DNA of 64,000 nt from Dorea_D hominis (lineage in GTDB: Bacteria > Bacillota > Clostridia > Lachnospirales > Lachnospiraceae), in assembly GCF_014287705.1 (NCBI RefSeq), contig NZ_JACOOY010000011.1, positions 38,186-102,185 of the forward strand, given 5' to 3'. The notes beneath the pieces are model-generated. The model was not told the origin of the DNA. It did no database searches and saw nothing but the letters and a program-made list of their open reading frames with translations. A program made the position numbers and the translations under genes. Positions 24,422 to 33,235 of the stretch are shown piece after piece. Within the stretch, counting starts at the first letter, position 1. Every line of letters starts with the position of its first letter.

Positions 24422-25822
24422 ATGGGAAAAGTACAGATTTTATTACGTCAGCATGTTGGCGCACCGTGTGCACCGTGCGTTGAAGTTGGGGCAGATGTAA
24501 AAAAAGGTACACTGATTGCTACACCAACTGGACTTGGAGCTAACATCTATGCCAGTGTATACGGAAAAGTAACAGAGATTACAGATGACAGAATCATCAT
24601 TGAAGCTGCAGATGAGCAGCCGGATGAATTCGTGCCGATCGATGTGCCGGAAGATGCAAGTAAACTGGATATGGTAAAAGCAGCCGGAGTAGTTGGAATG
24701 GGAGGAGCTGGATTCCCGACAGGAGTTAAGCTTAACATTAACTTGGCAGAGACTCCGATGGGAGAGATTAATCCGGAGATCAACCCGGAACTGCCAAAGG
24801 ATTTCAGTATCGACTGTGGATATATCCTGATCAATGCTGCTGAGTGTGAACCGGGACTGGAGCACAATACACAGCAGATTGAGACACAGACAGATAAAGT
24901 AATCCGCGGTATCAAATACTGCATGGAAATCACACATGCTGAGAAGACGATTATCGCAATTAAGAAAAAACATCACAAAGCAATCAAAGCTCTGCAGAAA
25001 GCTCTTGAGAAGGAGTCTGCTATTACAATGCATCTGCTTCCGGATATTTATCCAATGGGAGAAGAACGTGCGGTAGTAAGAGAGTGTCTGGGTGTGAACC
25101 TTGATACAACTCAGCTTCCATCAGCTGCAAGAGCAGTAGTTGTTAACGTAGAGACTGCCTGTCGAGTAGCAGAAGCGATCGATGAGAAGAGACCATGTAT
25201 CAGCAAGAACATGACTGTTCGTGGAAAATTAAATGGCGGTAACGAAGCACACGTATTTATGGATGTGCCGATCGGTGTAAGCGTTGGAGAGATGATCGAA
25301 AAAGCAGGCGGAATTGAAGAGCCTTACGGTGAGATCATTATGGGAGGAGCCTTCACAGGTAAATCTACAGAATTAGACGCACCGATAACTAAGACAACAG
25401 GAGCAATTCTTGTAACTGTTGAATTCCCAGATCTTCACGGAGCAAATGTAGGTATCTTAGTTTGTGCCTGCGGCGGAAGCGAAGAACGTATGAGAGAGAT
25501 TGCTAAGAAGATGAATGGAAACGTTGTTTCTATGTGCAGATGTAAACAGGCAATCGAGAATAAACCAGGAGCACCGCTTAAGTGCTTAAGACCTGGTAAC
25601 TGCCCTGGACAGGTTAAGAACAACCTGCAGTTCAAGAAAGACAAATGTGAATATATCATCATCGGTAACTGCTCTGACTGCTCTAACACAGTTATGGCAT
25701 CCGGACCGAAGATGGGCTTGAAAGTATTCCATCAGACAGACCATGTTATGAGAACAGTCGGACATCCACTGTACAGAACTCTGAGAGTTTCTAAACAGGT
25801 AAGTCAGGATATTGACTTTTAA
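24422..25822 (+). CDS. prdC: Proline reductase-associated electron transfer protein PrdC
   Basis: Protein of 466 residues resembling RnfC, the membrane-associated electron-transfer subunit. Visible are an N-terminal GAPCAPCVEVG with a CxxC, VVGMGGAGFPTGVKL, ILINAAECEPGLEHN (the SLBB/NQO1-like segment) and a Cys-rich C-terminal third (LVCACGG, CRCKQ, CLRPGNC, GNCSDCSN) likely to bind Fe-S clusters. PrdC is thought to pass electrons to D-proline reductase. No in-frame UGA occurs, so this one uses Cys throughout. AAAGGAGAG precedes the ATG. First protein gene of the prd run. Confidence 0.92.
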   Translation: MGKVQILLRQHVGAPCAPCVEVGADVKKGTLIATPTGLGANIYASVYGKVTEITDDRIIIEAADEQPDEFVPIDVPEDASKLDMVKAAGVVGMGGAGFPTGVKLNINLAETPMGEINPEINPELPKDFSIDCGYILINAAECEPGLEHNTQQIETQTDKVIRGIKYCMEITHAEKTIIAIKKKHHKAIKALQKALEKESAITMHLLPDIYPMGEERAVVRECLGVNLDTTQLPSAARAVVVNVETACRVAEAIDEKRPCISKNMTVRGKLNGGNEAHVFMDVPIGVSVGEMIEKAGGIEEPYGEIIMGGAFTGKSTELDAPITKTTGAILVTVEFPDLHGANVGILVCACGGSEERMREIAKKMNGNVVSMCRCKQAIENKPGAPLKCLRPGNCPGQVKNNLQFKKDKCEYIIIGNCSDCSNTVMASGPKMGLKVFHQTDHVMRTVGHPLYRTLRVSKQVSQDIDF

Positions 25823-25996
25823 TCACATTCTATTTTAGGTAATACCGTCACGTACAGGCAAGGGCCTTAGACCCCCGATTCTTCGGCCTGGGGAAAAAGA
25901 GACTAATCTCTCTGCCGGGCGTGGCTGTATATATACATTACTATGTGCGATAAAGCACAGGTAGATTTTTTCAACCAATACAAGGAGGGAAACAAT
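25823..25996 (+). other. Structured prdC-prdA intergenic leader
   Basis: A 174-base gap with several potential hairpins: GGCC (25863) to GGCC (25885) enclosing CCCC/GGGG pairing; AGAGA-CTAA-TCTCT (about 25898-25911); and TGTGC-GATAAA-GCACA (25944-25959), a perfect stem 37 bases before the prdA ATG. No promoter consensus or T-run is seen. It may set the PrdC:PrdA expression ratio through mRNA processing or stability. Confidence 0.4.
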
Positions 25997-27847
25997 ATGT
26001 CAATCACAGCTGAAACAGCTAAAGAACATGCTCATGATCCTGCGGTATTATGCTGTAGAGCAGAAGCTGGCATCACAATTGAACCAGCTAATCTGGAAGA
26101 TCCGGCTATCTTTGATGATTTGGTAGATTCAGGATTATTAACTCTGGATGGATGCCTGACAATCGAAGAGGTATTAGGAGCAAAACTTACAAAAACTTGT
26201 GATTCTCTTTGCCCGTTAACAAATGATGTCCTGGATGGTGTGAAAGCACCTACAACAGAGGCACCGGCAGCAGAGGCAGAGGAAGTTGCAGAGGCACCGG
26301 CAGAGGAAGCAGCACCAGTTGCAGCACCGGTTGCAGGTGGAACATTAAAGATTCATATCGGAGAAGGAAAAGATATCAATCTTGAGATCCCGGTTGGAGC
26401 TCTTGGAGCATCAGGAGCAGCGGTAGCAGAAGTTCCAGCAGGAGCAGCTACAGCAGACACAGCAGCTGCAGCAGACGCTGACGTAGAAAAAGTTGCTGGT
26501 GAATTAACAAGAAAACATTTCAAGATCACAGAAGTTAAGAGAGGACCGGAGACAAAGATCGAAGGAACAACTCTTTACATCCGTGAAGGAATTGAAGCAG
26601 ACGTTATTGCTGATCAGGAATTAGTTAAAGATTTCCATCTGGAAATTATCACTCCTGATAAATATCACACATATTCAGAAACTATCATGGATGTTCAGCC
26701 AATCGCTACAAAAGAAGGCGATTCAATCATCGGTGAAGGTGTTACAAGAGTACTTGATGGCGTTGTTATGATGCTGACTGGTACAGATGAAGGCGGAGTT
26801 CAGATCGGTGAGTTCGGTTCTTCAGAAGGATACCTTGATGAGAACATCATGTGGGGACGTCCGGGTTGCCCAGATAAAGGAGAGATCTTTATCAAAGGTA
26901 ATATCGTAATCCAGGAGAAGACAAACATGGAGCGTCGTGGACCTATGGCTGCTCATACAGCATTTGACATCATTACACAGGAAATCCGTGAAGTAATGAA
27001 AGAGTTAGATGAAAGCCTTGTAACAGATACAGAGGAATTGAAATCTATCCGTCGTCCTGGAAAGAAAAAAGTTGTAATTGTTAAGGAAATCATGGGACAG
27101 GGAGCTATGCATGATAACTTCATCCTTCCTGTAGAACCTGTTGGTATCCTTGGCGCAAGAGCTAACGTAGACTTAGGAAACGTTCCGATCTGCGTATCTC
27201 CGCTGGAAGTACTGGATGGATGTATCCATGCATTAACATGTATCGGACCTGCATCTAAAGAGATGTCCAGACATTATTGGAGAGAGCCTCTTGTACTGGA
27301 AGCACTTCATGATCCGGAAGTTGACCTTTGCGGAGTTGTATTTGTAGGATCTCCTCAGATCAATGCTGAGAAGTTCTATGTATCTCGTCGTGTAGGTCAT
27401 ACAGTAGAGATGATGGATGCGGATGGAGCTTTCGTTACAACAGAAGGTTTCGGAAATAACCACATTGACTTCGCAAGTCATATCGAGCAGATCGGTATGA
27501 GAGGTGTTCCGACAGTAGGTATGTCTTACTGTGCAGTACAGGGAGCACTTGTTGTTGGTAATAAACACATGCAGTACATGGTTGATAACAACAAATCTGA
27601 GTCCGGTATTGAGAACGAAGTACTTGGTTGCAATACTCTTTGCCAGGAAGATGCAATCCGTGCACTTGCTATGCTGAAGACAGCAATGGCTGGTGAAGAA
27701 GTAAAAGCTGCTGAGAAGAAATGGAATCCAAACGTTAAATCTACAAACGTTGAGCTGATTGAAGAAGCTTATGGCAAGAAAGTTGATCTTGTTGACAATG
27801 AGCAGGCACTTCCGATGAGCCAGAAACGTAAAGAGAAATACGATTAA
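25997..27847 (+). CDS. prdA: D-proline reductase proprotein PrdA
   Basis: Protein of 616 residues. PrdA is made as a proprotein that cleaves itself at an internal Cys, giving two subunits, one with an N-terminal pyruvoyl group that binds D-proline as a Schiff base. The likely site is Cys415 in HALTCIGPASKE, matching the position known from the C. sticklandii enzyme. An N-terminal Cys-rich domain (LCCRAEAG, TCDSLC) and an Ala/Pro/Glu-rich linker (about residues 90-150) precede the catalytic part. ATG 25997 is chosen because AAGGAGGG lies 7 bases upstream; the in-frame codons before it overlap a hairpin. Together with PrdB it reduces D-proline to 5-aminovalerate. Confidence 0.95.
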   Translation: MSITAETAKEHAHDPAVLCCRAEAGITIEPANLEDPAIFDDLVDSGLLTLDGCLTIEEVLGAKLTKTCDSLCPLTNDVLDGVKAPTTEAPAAEAEEVAEAPAEEAAPVAAPVAGGTLKIHIGEGKDINLEIPVGALGASGAAVAEVPAGAATADTAAAADADVEKVAGELTRKHFKITEVKRGPETKIEGTTLYIREGIEADVIADQELVKDFHLEIITPDKYHTYSETIMDVQPIATKEGDSIIGEGVTRVLDGVVMMLTGTDEGGVQIGEFGSSEGYLDENIMWGRPGCPDKGEIFIKGNIVIQEKTNMERRGPMAAHTAFDIITQEIREVMKELDESLVTDTEELKSIRRPGKKKVVIVKEIMGQGAMHDNFILPVEPVGILGARANVDLGNVPICVSPLEVLDGCIHALTCIGPASKEMSRHYWREPLVLEALHDPEVDLCGVVFVGSPQINAEKFYVSRRVGHTVEMMDADGAFVTTEGFGNNHIDFASHIEQIGMRGVPTVGMSYCAVQGALVVGNKHMQYMVDNNKSESGIENEVLGCNTLCQEDAIRALAMLKTAMAGEEVKAAEKKWNPNVKSTNVELIEEAYGKKVDLVDNEQALPMSQKRKEKYD

Positions 27848-27863
27848 TTCCGGGTGACCGTGA

Positions 27864-28163
27864 ATGAATAATGAGCGTTTGAATTATGGAGACAGAATCA
27901 TTTATATGGAGGGTGTTGTAGTTGACGTTGATGATTGCAGCATCAGCATAGACCTGAAAGGTCGTTTGGGATTCTTCAAAGCTCCGAAGAGAATGTTTAT
28001 CTGTGATACCGAGCCAAAAGTTGGTCAGGAATTCGGATGGAACATGAGTTTTCCGGAACAATTAGGACCTGAAGTAAATGATAAATATGTCAGTAACATA
28101 GAAAAAGAACGACGCAAACAAGAAGAAATGCGCGCACGTTTGGATGATAATAAGGAGGATTAA
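27864..28163 (+). CDS. Small prd-cluster protein (CBO2463/CBO2479-like)
   Basis: Protein of 99 residues between prdA and prdB. The N-terminal 65 residues look like a compact beta-rich domain (GDRIIYMEGVVVDVDDCS, SIDLKGRLGFFKAPKRM), and the last 30 are a charged helix (EKERRKQEEMRARLDDNKE). Proteins of this type occur at the same place in other proline reductase loci and are named after Clostridium botulinum CBO2463/CBO2479, as I recall. The function is unknown; maturation or assembly of PrdAB is a guess. It follows prdA after 16 bases and is followed by prdB after 2. Confidence 0.7.
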   Translation: MNNERLNYGDRIIYMEGVVVDVDDCSISIDLKGRLGFFKAPKRMFICDTEPKVGQEFGWNMSFPEQLGPEVNDKYVSNIEKERRKQEEMRARLDDNKED

Positions 28164-28165
28164 AA

Positions 28166-28891
28166 ATGAGTTTAACGGTTGTTAAAGGCTTACAGTCTGA
28201 AATATTCGTTCCTATTACTCCACCGGCTGTATGGACTCCTGTAACAAAAGAGCTGAAAGATATGTCTATCGCTCTTGCTACAGCAGCAGGTGTTCATAAG
28301 AAGAGTCAGGAGAGATTCAACCTTGCAGGTGACTTCACTTGGAGAAAGATAGAGAACACTACACCATCAAGCGATCTGATGGTATCCCATGGTGGATATG
28401 ATAACAGTGATGTTAACAAAGACATCAACTGTATGTTCCCGATTGACAGAATTCATGAATTAGCAGCAGAAGGATTTATCAGAGCTTGTGCTCCGGTACA
28501 TGCTGGATTCATGGGTGGTGGCGGAAACCAGGAGAAATTTAAACATGAAACTGGTCCGGCTGTCGCTGAAATGTTCAAAAATGAGGATGTTGATGCAGTA
28601 ATCCTCACAGCTGGTTGAGGTACTTGCCACCGCTCTGCAGTATTGGTGCAGAGAGCGATTGAAGAAGCTGGAATTCCTACAATTATTATTGCAGCTCTTC
28701 CACCAGTTGTTCGTCAGACTGGTACTCCTCGTGCAGTAGCTCCGCTGGTACCTATGGGTGCTAATGCTGGTGGACCGCACAATGTAGAACAGCAGACACA
28801 GATTGTAAAAGCAACTCTGGAGCAGTTAGAGAAAATCCAGACACCTGGAACTATTGTTCCGTTGCCATACGAGTATGTAGCTAAAATCTAA
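28166..28891 (+). CDS. prdB: D-proline reductase selenoprotein subunit PrdB
   Basis: Protein of 241 residues with UGA at codon 151 (28616-28618) read as Sec in T-A-G-U-G-T-C-H-R-S, giving a U-x-x-C redox motif (Sec151, Cys154). Coding continues in frame and in character on both sides of the UGA to TAA 28891. PrdB is the selenoprotein subunit that attacks the C-N bond of D-proline held by the pyruvoyl group of PrdA. AAGGAGG lies 7-8 bases before the ATG. A SECIS-like hairpin follows the UGA, and a terminator closes the prdC-A-B unit. Stopping at the UGA would remove the active site, so a 150-residue product is rejected. Confidence 0.97.
28631..28657 (+). promoter_or_regulatory. Bacterial SECIS hairpin of prdB
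   Basis: CGCTCTGCA (28631-28639) pairs with TGCAGAG-AGCG (28647-28657, two bases bulged) around a 7-base loop GTATTGG; it starts 13 bases after the UGA. Confidence 0.7.
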
Positions 28892-28900
28892 TTTAAGCTA

Positions 28901-28936
28901 AAAGGGGCAGATGCGTTTAGCGCATCTGCCTTTTTT
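28901..28936 (+). terminator. prdB terminator
   Basis: GGCAGATGCG (28906-28915) and CGCATCTGCC (28921-28930) form a perfect 10-bp stem with TTTAG loop, then TTTTTT. Confidence 0.92.
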
Positions 28937-29009
28937 ATAAAGACACATTTGCTTTTATAAAAATATAATGAATACATTAAAAAAGAAAAAATAATTGCAT
29001 GATAATTTG

Positions 29010-29038
29010 TTGGAAGTTCGTAGAATTTATTGTATAAT
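29010..29038 (+). promoter_or_regulatory. prdDE promoter
   Basis: TTGGAA (29010-29015), a 17-base spacer and TATAAT (29033-29038), 50 bases before prdD. With the terminator after prdB it makes prdDE a separate unit. Confidence 0.75.
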
Positions 29039-29087
29039 AAATATATAATGTGAAAACATTGACGAGAAAAATATGGAGGTAACGAAG

Positions 29088-29855
29088 ATGGCTGAAAAAG
29101 AGATTAATTTACGTCGCCTTGTTATCAAAGCCTTTCATATGACGGATGTTGAATGGGGCGATGAAAACAATATTACAACGGATGGCCATATGACTGTCAG
29201 CAAGGGGATGCTGGAACAGTTGACAGCAGAAGATGATTGCATTGAGAAGATTGATATCCAGATTATCAAACCGGGAGATCATGATCGCTGGACGAACACG
29301 ATTATGGATATTATCCCGATTTCTACAAAGGTTCTTGGAAAGCTGGGAGAAGGTATTACACATACGGTAACAGGTGTATATGTAATGTTGACAGGTGTAG
29401 ATGTGGATGGCAAGCAATGTCATGAATTCGGATCGTCAGAGGGTAATCTGAAAGATCAGTTATATTTGAATCGAGCTGGTACACCGGGAGATGATGATTA
29501 TATTATTTCCTTTGACGTTACATTTGCATCAGGTATGGGGCAAGAAAGACACGGACCATTTACTGCACACAGACTTTGCGATAAATTTATTCAGACCTAT
29601 CGTGAAAAACTGAAAAAGTTTAAAGGTGAGAAATGCACAGAAAGACATGAATATCATGATAAAGTAAGACCTGGAAAGAAGAGAGTGGTGATTATTCGTC
29701 AAGTAGCAGGCCAGGGAGCAATGTACGATACGCATCTGTTTCCGGATGAACCGTCAGGGGTTGAAGGTGGTAAATCAATCATTGAAATGGGCAATATGCC
29801 GGTCATGATCACTCCGAATGAGTATCGTGATGGTATTATTCGCTCTATGCAGTAG
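29088..29855 (+). CDS. prdD: Proline reductase cluster protein PrdD
   Basis: Protein of 255 residues homologous to the part of PrdA that precedes the cleavage Cys: NTIMDIIPIST against ETIMDVQPIAT, VYVMLTGVDVDG against VVMMLTGTDEGG, HEFGSSEGNL against GEFGSSEGYL, and GQGAMYDTHLFPDEP against GQGAMHDNFILPVEP. It ends with EYRDGIIRSMQ, just where PrdA has EVLDGCIHALT before Cys415. ATG 29088 is chosen for GGAGG 8 bases upstream. The function is not established; a PrdA-like accessory or regulatory pseudo-subunit is plausible. Confidence 0.88.
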   Translation: MAEKEINLRRLVIKAFHMTDVEWGDENNITTDGHMTVSKGMLEQLTAEDDCIEKIDIQIIKPGDHDRWTNTIMDIIPISTKVLGKLGEGITHTVTGVYVMLTGVDVDGKQCHEFGSSEGNLKDQLYLNRAGTPGDDDYIISFDVTFASGMGQERHGPFTAHRLCDKFIQTYREKLKKFKGEKCTERHEYHDKVRPGKKRVVIIRQVAGQGAMYDTHLFPDEPSGVEGGKSIIEMGNMPVMITPNEYRDGIIRSMQ

Positions 29856-29866
29856 GAGGTGTTAGT

Positions 29867-30346
29867 ATGGGAATTGGACCGTCAACAAAGGAAACATCGT
29901 TACATCACTTCAGAGATCCGTTATTGGAAGTAGTGGCTGAAGATACAGATTTGGACCTGATGGGACTTATTATTGTAGGTACACCGGATGATAACAAAGA
30001 CAAGATCCGTGTGGGTACAAGAGCTGCTGCTATGGCAGAGATGATGCGGGCAGATGGCGTAATTATTTCATCTGATGGATGGGGCAACAGTGATGTAGAC
30101 TTTACAAATACATGTGAGCAGTTAGGTATCCGTGATATTCCGGTTACTGGACTGAATTTCAGCGGAACTGTAGCACAGTTTGTTGTTGTTAATGACTATC
30201 TGGATGGTATCGTGGATATCAATAAGAGTGCGGATGGTACAGAGACAGACGTTGTAGGCGAGAATAATATGGTCAAACTGGACTGCCTGAAAGCGAAAGC
30301 TTTGCTGAAATTGAAGATGCGCCAGAAAGAGCAGCGCCGGGAGTAG
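29867..30346 (+). CDS. prdE: Proline reductase cluster protein PrdE
   Basis: Protein of 159 residues homologous to the PrdA segment after the cleavage Cys: MGIGPSTKETSLHHFRDPLL corresponds to CIGPASKEMSRHYWREPLV, and LIIVGTPDDNKDKIRVGTRA to VVFVGSPQINAEKFYVSRRV. The pyruvoyl-forming Cys is replaced by Gly, and the protein begins one residue before it, so no pyruvoyl group can form by self-cleavage. TAGGAGGTG precedes the ATG. It follows prdD after 11 bases and probably complexes with it. A terminator follows. Confidence 0.88.
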   Translation: MGIGPSTKETSLHHFRDPLLEVVAEDTDLDLMGLIIVGTPDDNKDKIRVGTRAAAMAEMMRADGVIISSDGWGNSDVDFTNTCEQLGIRDIPVTGLNFSGTVAQFVVVNDYLDGIVDINKSADGTETDVVGENNMVKLDCLKAKALLKLKMRQKEQRRE

Positions 30347-30434
30347 ATATATATATGGAATGCCGTTCGAACAAAAGATGTATAAAATGGGTGATTTTAA
30401 TTTATCTACTGGTATTTCATAAGTATATAATGGA

Positions 30435-30475
30435 GGGATGCAGTTTCCGGATTAAGAATCTGTATCCCCTTTTTT
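30435..30475 (+). terminator. prdDE terminator
   Basis: GGGATGCAG pairs with CTGTATCCC (9 bp, one G-T pair) and is followed by CCTTTTTT. Confidence 0.75.
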
Positions 30476-30496
30476 CATGTTATGAGAGGTGACAAG

Positions 30497-31123
30497 ATGG
30501 AAAAGAAGACATCACAGGATCGCAGGCGAGTGCATTATGAGGTGCAGACAAGACGTGATACGAAACTAATGAAGAGATTCATCAATTTTAAAAATCGAGT
30601 AGAACATCCAACGGTAACACCGGGCTTGATTCTGATAGGCATTACATTCATTCTATTGCCATTTGTGAGACCGGAGATAAAGAAGGATATAGGAATCTCA
30701 GGTGTTGCTGTCAGCGCCCTTCTTGGGGCATTTCTGACGCTTTTGGGAATAGGAAGACAATATATAACGATAGCTTTGATGAAGAGAAATTCGGATATTG
30801 CTTTAAACGAAGAAATTAATTATTTATTTGGAAATGAGGATATCCGTGCAAAGAAAGAACATTCCGAAGAACGTGTAGGATATTATAAGAACGTATATAG
30901 TTTGTGGGAAGATGAGAAGACATTTTATCTGGGAATTGAAAACGATGAACTGGTCATACTTCCCAAAAATGGATTTCTGACTGGGGAAGCAGAGGCGTTT
31001 AAATTATTTATCATAGAGAAAAGTAATGCGAAATATATATGGATGCCAATGAAATGGAAAAATATTTATAAAGCAAGAATGATCAGACGCCAGATGAATA
31101 AGCAGCCGGAAAAAAACGAATAA
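30497..31123 (+). CDS. YcxB-like two-helix membrane protein
   Basis: Protein of 208 residues. The N-terminus is basic and cytoplasmic; two hydrophobic segments (TPGLILIGITFILLPF and GVAVSALLGAFLTLLGIG) are joined by a short polar turn. The soluble C-terminal part contains VYSLWEDEKTFYLGI, ELVILPKNGFL and EAFKLFI, the pattern of the YcxB-like C-terminal domain. Function unknown. ATG 30497 is taken because GAGAGGTG lies upstream; an ATG five codons earlier overlaps that site. The convergent gene at 31299-31841 has the same architecture, so the two may be distant paralogues. Confidence 0.65.
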   Translation: MEKKTSQDRRRVHYEVQTRRDTKLMKRFINFKNRVEHPTVTPGLILIGITFILLPFVRPEIKKDIGISGVAVSALLGAFLTLLGIGRQYITIALMKRNSDIALNEEINYLFGNEDIRAKKEHSEERVGYYKNVYSLWEDEKTFYLGIENDELVILPKNGFLTGEAEAFKLFIIEKSNAKYIWMPMKWKNIYKARMIRRQMNKQPEKNE

Positions 31124-31220
31124 TCTGCAGAGCTTGTTCCTTGAATGTTTTAGGAACAATGAAAATAGAATTTTCGGTTAGAATTTGTATGTATTAGAAA
31201 AATATTAGAACTGTGGTAAG

Positions 31221-31262
31221 AAAAGACCTGAATCATAATATAAATGTTTCAGGTCTTTTTCG
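31221..31262. terminator. Bidirectional terminator between the YcxB-like genes
   Basis: AAAAGACCTGAA (31221-31232) and TTCAGGTCTTTT (31248-31259) form a perfect 12-bp stem with A-run and T-run ends. Confidence 0.88.
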
Positions 31263-31298
31263 CTCTTGTAAAATATCGCATAAAATTGCAAAAAATAT

Positions 31299-31841
31299 CT
31301 ATTTGTCATATGCCGGATGAATTGGTCCGTAAGGGATATCCGGATGATGTTCCTGCATCCAGGTTTTAAACTGTTCAGAATCACCTTCTGTAAAAGAATC
31401 CTTGTCTAGCATAACACCTTCGTTTTGATCTCCAGAAGCAAGTTTGTAATAGGATTTTGCCTCTTCAAATCTGTTAATATCTTTCCAGTCCACTTTGTTG
31501 TTTAGCTTATTGTTGATATAAAGGGTGATATTTTTGTCGCCGATAATTACTTTGCAGGTCCAGTCTTTTCCGTTAAAGTATTGACCGCGTGTTACGCGAA
31601 ATGTTTTATCAGCGTGCATCCATTTGAAAAATACACCGCGGTAAACGGATATAAAGACAAGAAATGCACATACGGTTTTCCATCTGAGCGGTACAGTTAT
31701 TGTATTGAAGTAAATCCAACTCAGAGTTCCGACGATAAAAATAAAACACCAAATGAAAAACATAGGACCTGATTTCCAGAACTTTGGAACAGACCATTTG
31801 TCATAACGCTTGCGAGTCATTGTATACTCATTAATAAACAT
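31299..31841 (-). CDS. YcxB-like two-helix membrane protein
   Basis: Protein of 180 residues. Two hydrophobic segments (about residues 26-42 and 54-68) follow a basic N-terminus; the C-terminal domain has SYYKLASGDQNEGVMLDKDSF in the position of the F-x-L-x-I ... I-L-P-K-x-x-F pattern and ends with EQFKTWMQEH, similar in order to the convergent neighbour. Unknown function. The start at 31841 has CGGAG about 9 bases upstream; an internal ATG (MTRKRY) is an alternative. It is monocistronic between two terminators. Confidence 0.65.
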   Translation of the reverse strand: MFINEYTMTRKRYDKWSVPKFWKSGPMFFIWCFIFIVGTLSWIYFNTITVPLRWKTVCAFLVFISVYRGVFFKWMHADKTFRVTRGQYFNGKDWTCKVIIGDKNITLYINNKLNNKVDWKDINRFEEAKSYYKLASGDQNEGVMLDKDSFTEGDSEQFKTWMQEHHPDIPYGPIHPAYDK

Positions 31842-31923
31842 GTAAATAATCTCCGTAGTTTTATTATTGTATTTTTAAAGAAGTTTAAGCAATAAGACTT
31901 ATAAAAAAATATTGCTAAAATAT

Positions 31924-31956
31924 ATAAGGCAGTTCTTAATTTAAGAACCGCCTTAT
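31924..31956. terminator. Bidirectional terminator
   Basis: ATAAGGCAGTTCTTA pairs with TAAGAACCGCCTTAT (15 bp with one A-C mismatch) around a three-base loop, between the YcxB-like and TSUP genes. Confidence 0.65.
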
Positions 31957-31987
31957 ATTATTGTTGTAATTAATATTCAATTATTGT

Positions 31988-32878
31988 TTAAGCAACACCT
32001 GCTTTAGCGTCTTTTCTAGCTGAGCTTAACAGTGTGTAAGATGTCCACAGAAGAACAACACAGATCAGGTTGATCAGCCAGAACATCGGAAGTCCTGTAA
32101 CCACTTTCCAGGCAATAAATACACCGATACATCCGCCGAGAGCGTTACCGATTGTATGTGGAACATCGTATCTCTTTGTCTTAATAAACTCGATAGAGCA
32201 AGCTGGCATCAGACATGCACAAGATCCCATGAATACAGGGAAGCAAGCCTGCGCATCAACTCCGAGCAGAAGACAAGTAGCCATACACGGAGCATACAGA
32301 CCAAATCCGATATCCATCAGAGCACCCCACAGAATATTAAGAACTGCGGCTACGATTAATTTCCAGCCTGTAAGACCTGTTAAAGTTCCTACGAGACCGA
32401 AAGGTCCAACACCTGTATTCTTGCAGAGCATAACAGCAGCAAGTGGAATCATAACTGTACCAAGAGCGATTCTGATTTTGTTACGAGGCCATTTGGTAAC
32501 AATAGAAGCAAAACCAAACGAACCAACTGCAGCACAAACATACATTACGATCAGAAACATAGGATCACAATTAACTGATGTTGTGAAGATGAATGCCTCG
32601 AAAATAACAGGGAAAGTATCTCCAACATTCAGTGTACCAGGAATATCGATATCATCAATCTGGTTGAATAACTTATACATGAATGTAGATGGTGCATAAG
32701 AACCACATCCTAACGTATCAAGGAAGTTGGCAATGATACCTACTACGAAAGCAGAAGCCCACTGTTTACCAGTCGCATCTTTGATTTTGTCCATTCGATT
32801 CTTGGCAACGTCAACAACGAGTCCGACACCTGTACCTGCGAATAAGACACCGAGTAAAATTTGGATAGCTAATAACAT
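31988..32878 (-). CDS. TSUP (TauE/SafE) family permease
   Basis: Protein of 296 residues with about eight hydrophobic segments and the TSUP pattern: NFLDTLGCGSYAPSTF in the first half and GFGLYAPCMATCLLLGVDAQACFP in the second. TSUP proteins move sulfite, sulfonates or other small anions across the cytoplasmic membrane. It is unusually Cys-rich in the second half (GSCACLMPACSIEF). GGAGGAG precedes the ATG at 32878. A paralogue lies at 33652-34524. The substrate is unknown; a role with selenium, sulfur or proline products is only suggested by location. Confidence 0.85.
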   Translation of the reverse strand: MLLAIQILLGVLFAGTGVGLVVDVAKNRMDKIKDATGKQWASAFVVGIIANFLDTLGCGSYAPSTFMYKLFNQIDDIDIPGTLNVGDTFPVIFEAFIFTTSVNCDPMFLIVMYVCAAVGSFGFASIVTKWPRNKIRIALGTVMIPLAAVMLCKNTGVGPFGLVGTLTGLTGWKLIVAAVLNILWGALMDIGFGLYAPCMATCLLLGVDAQACFPVFMGSCACLMPACSIEFIKTKRYDVPHTIGNALGGCIGVFIAWKVVTGLPMFWLINLICVVLLWTSYTLLSSARKDAKAGVA

Positions 32879-33108
32879 ATTACTCCTCCTTCAGATTATA
32901 AAATAATATTAAATTGTAAATGTACTACAGACATAATACGTCCCTCCAGTTGAATTGAACACACCCCGATTTGTATTACAATTCATATTCCGTAAAATGC
33001 CTCTTTTCACTAGTTTATCAGTTAATTTGTTAAAAGTCAATCAATGGGATAGAAAAGTATGAAAAAATATGAACAAAATAACAAAACAACCGACAGAATA
33101 TGGCAAAG

Positions 33109-33141
33109 AAAAAACACAGCACCGATGCGCTGTGTTTTTTC
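33109..33141. terminator. Bidirectional terminator
   Basis: GAAAAAACACAGC and GCTGTGTTTTTTC form a 13-bp perfect stem with an 8-base loop. On the minus strand it would end the 41-codon ORF upstream of the TSUP gene. The stretch 32879-33108 shows no gene. Confidence 0.85.
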
Positions 33142-33235
33142 TTTTTGGTATGTCATTGAGAGGTTTTCCTCGTTGCATTGCAGTTTTGTTAATATACAAA
33201 GCTGGGGAATGCTCCTTCCTTCCGGAAGGTATATA

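Noticed and set aside
24422..25822. Possible selenocysteine in PrdC
   Set aside because: No in-frame UGA occurs in the gene; the redox-type positions are all Cys codons.
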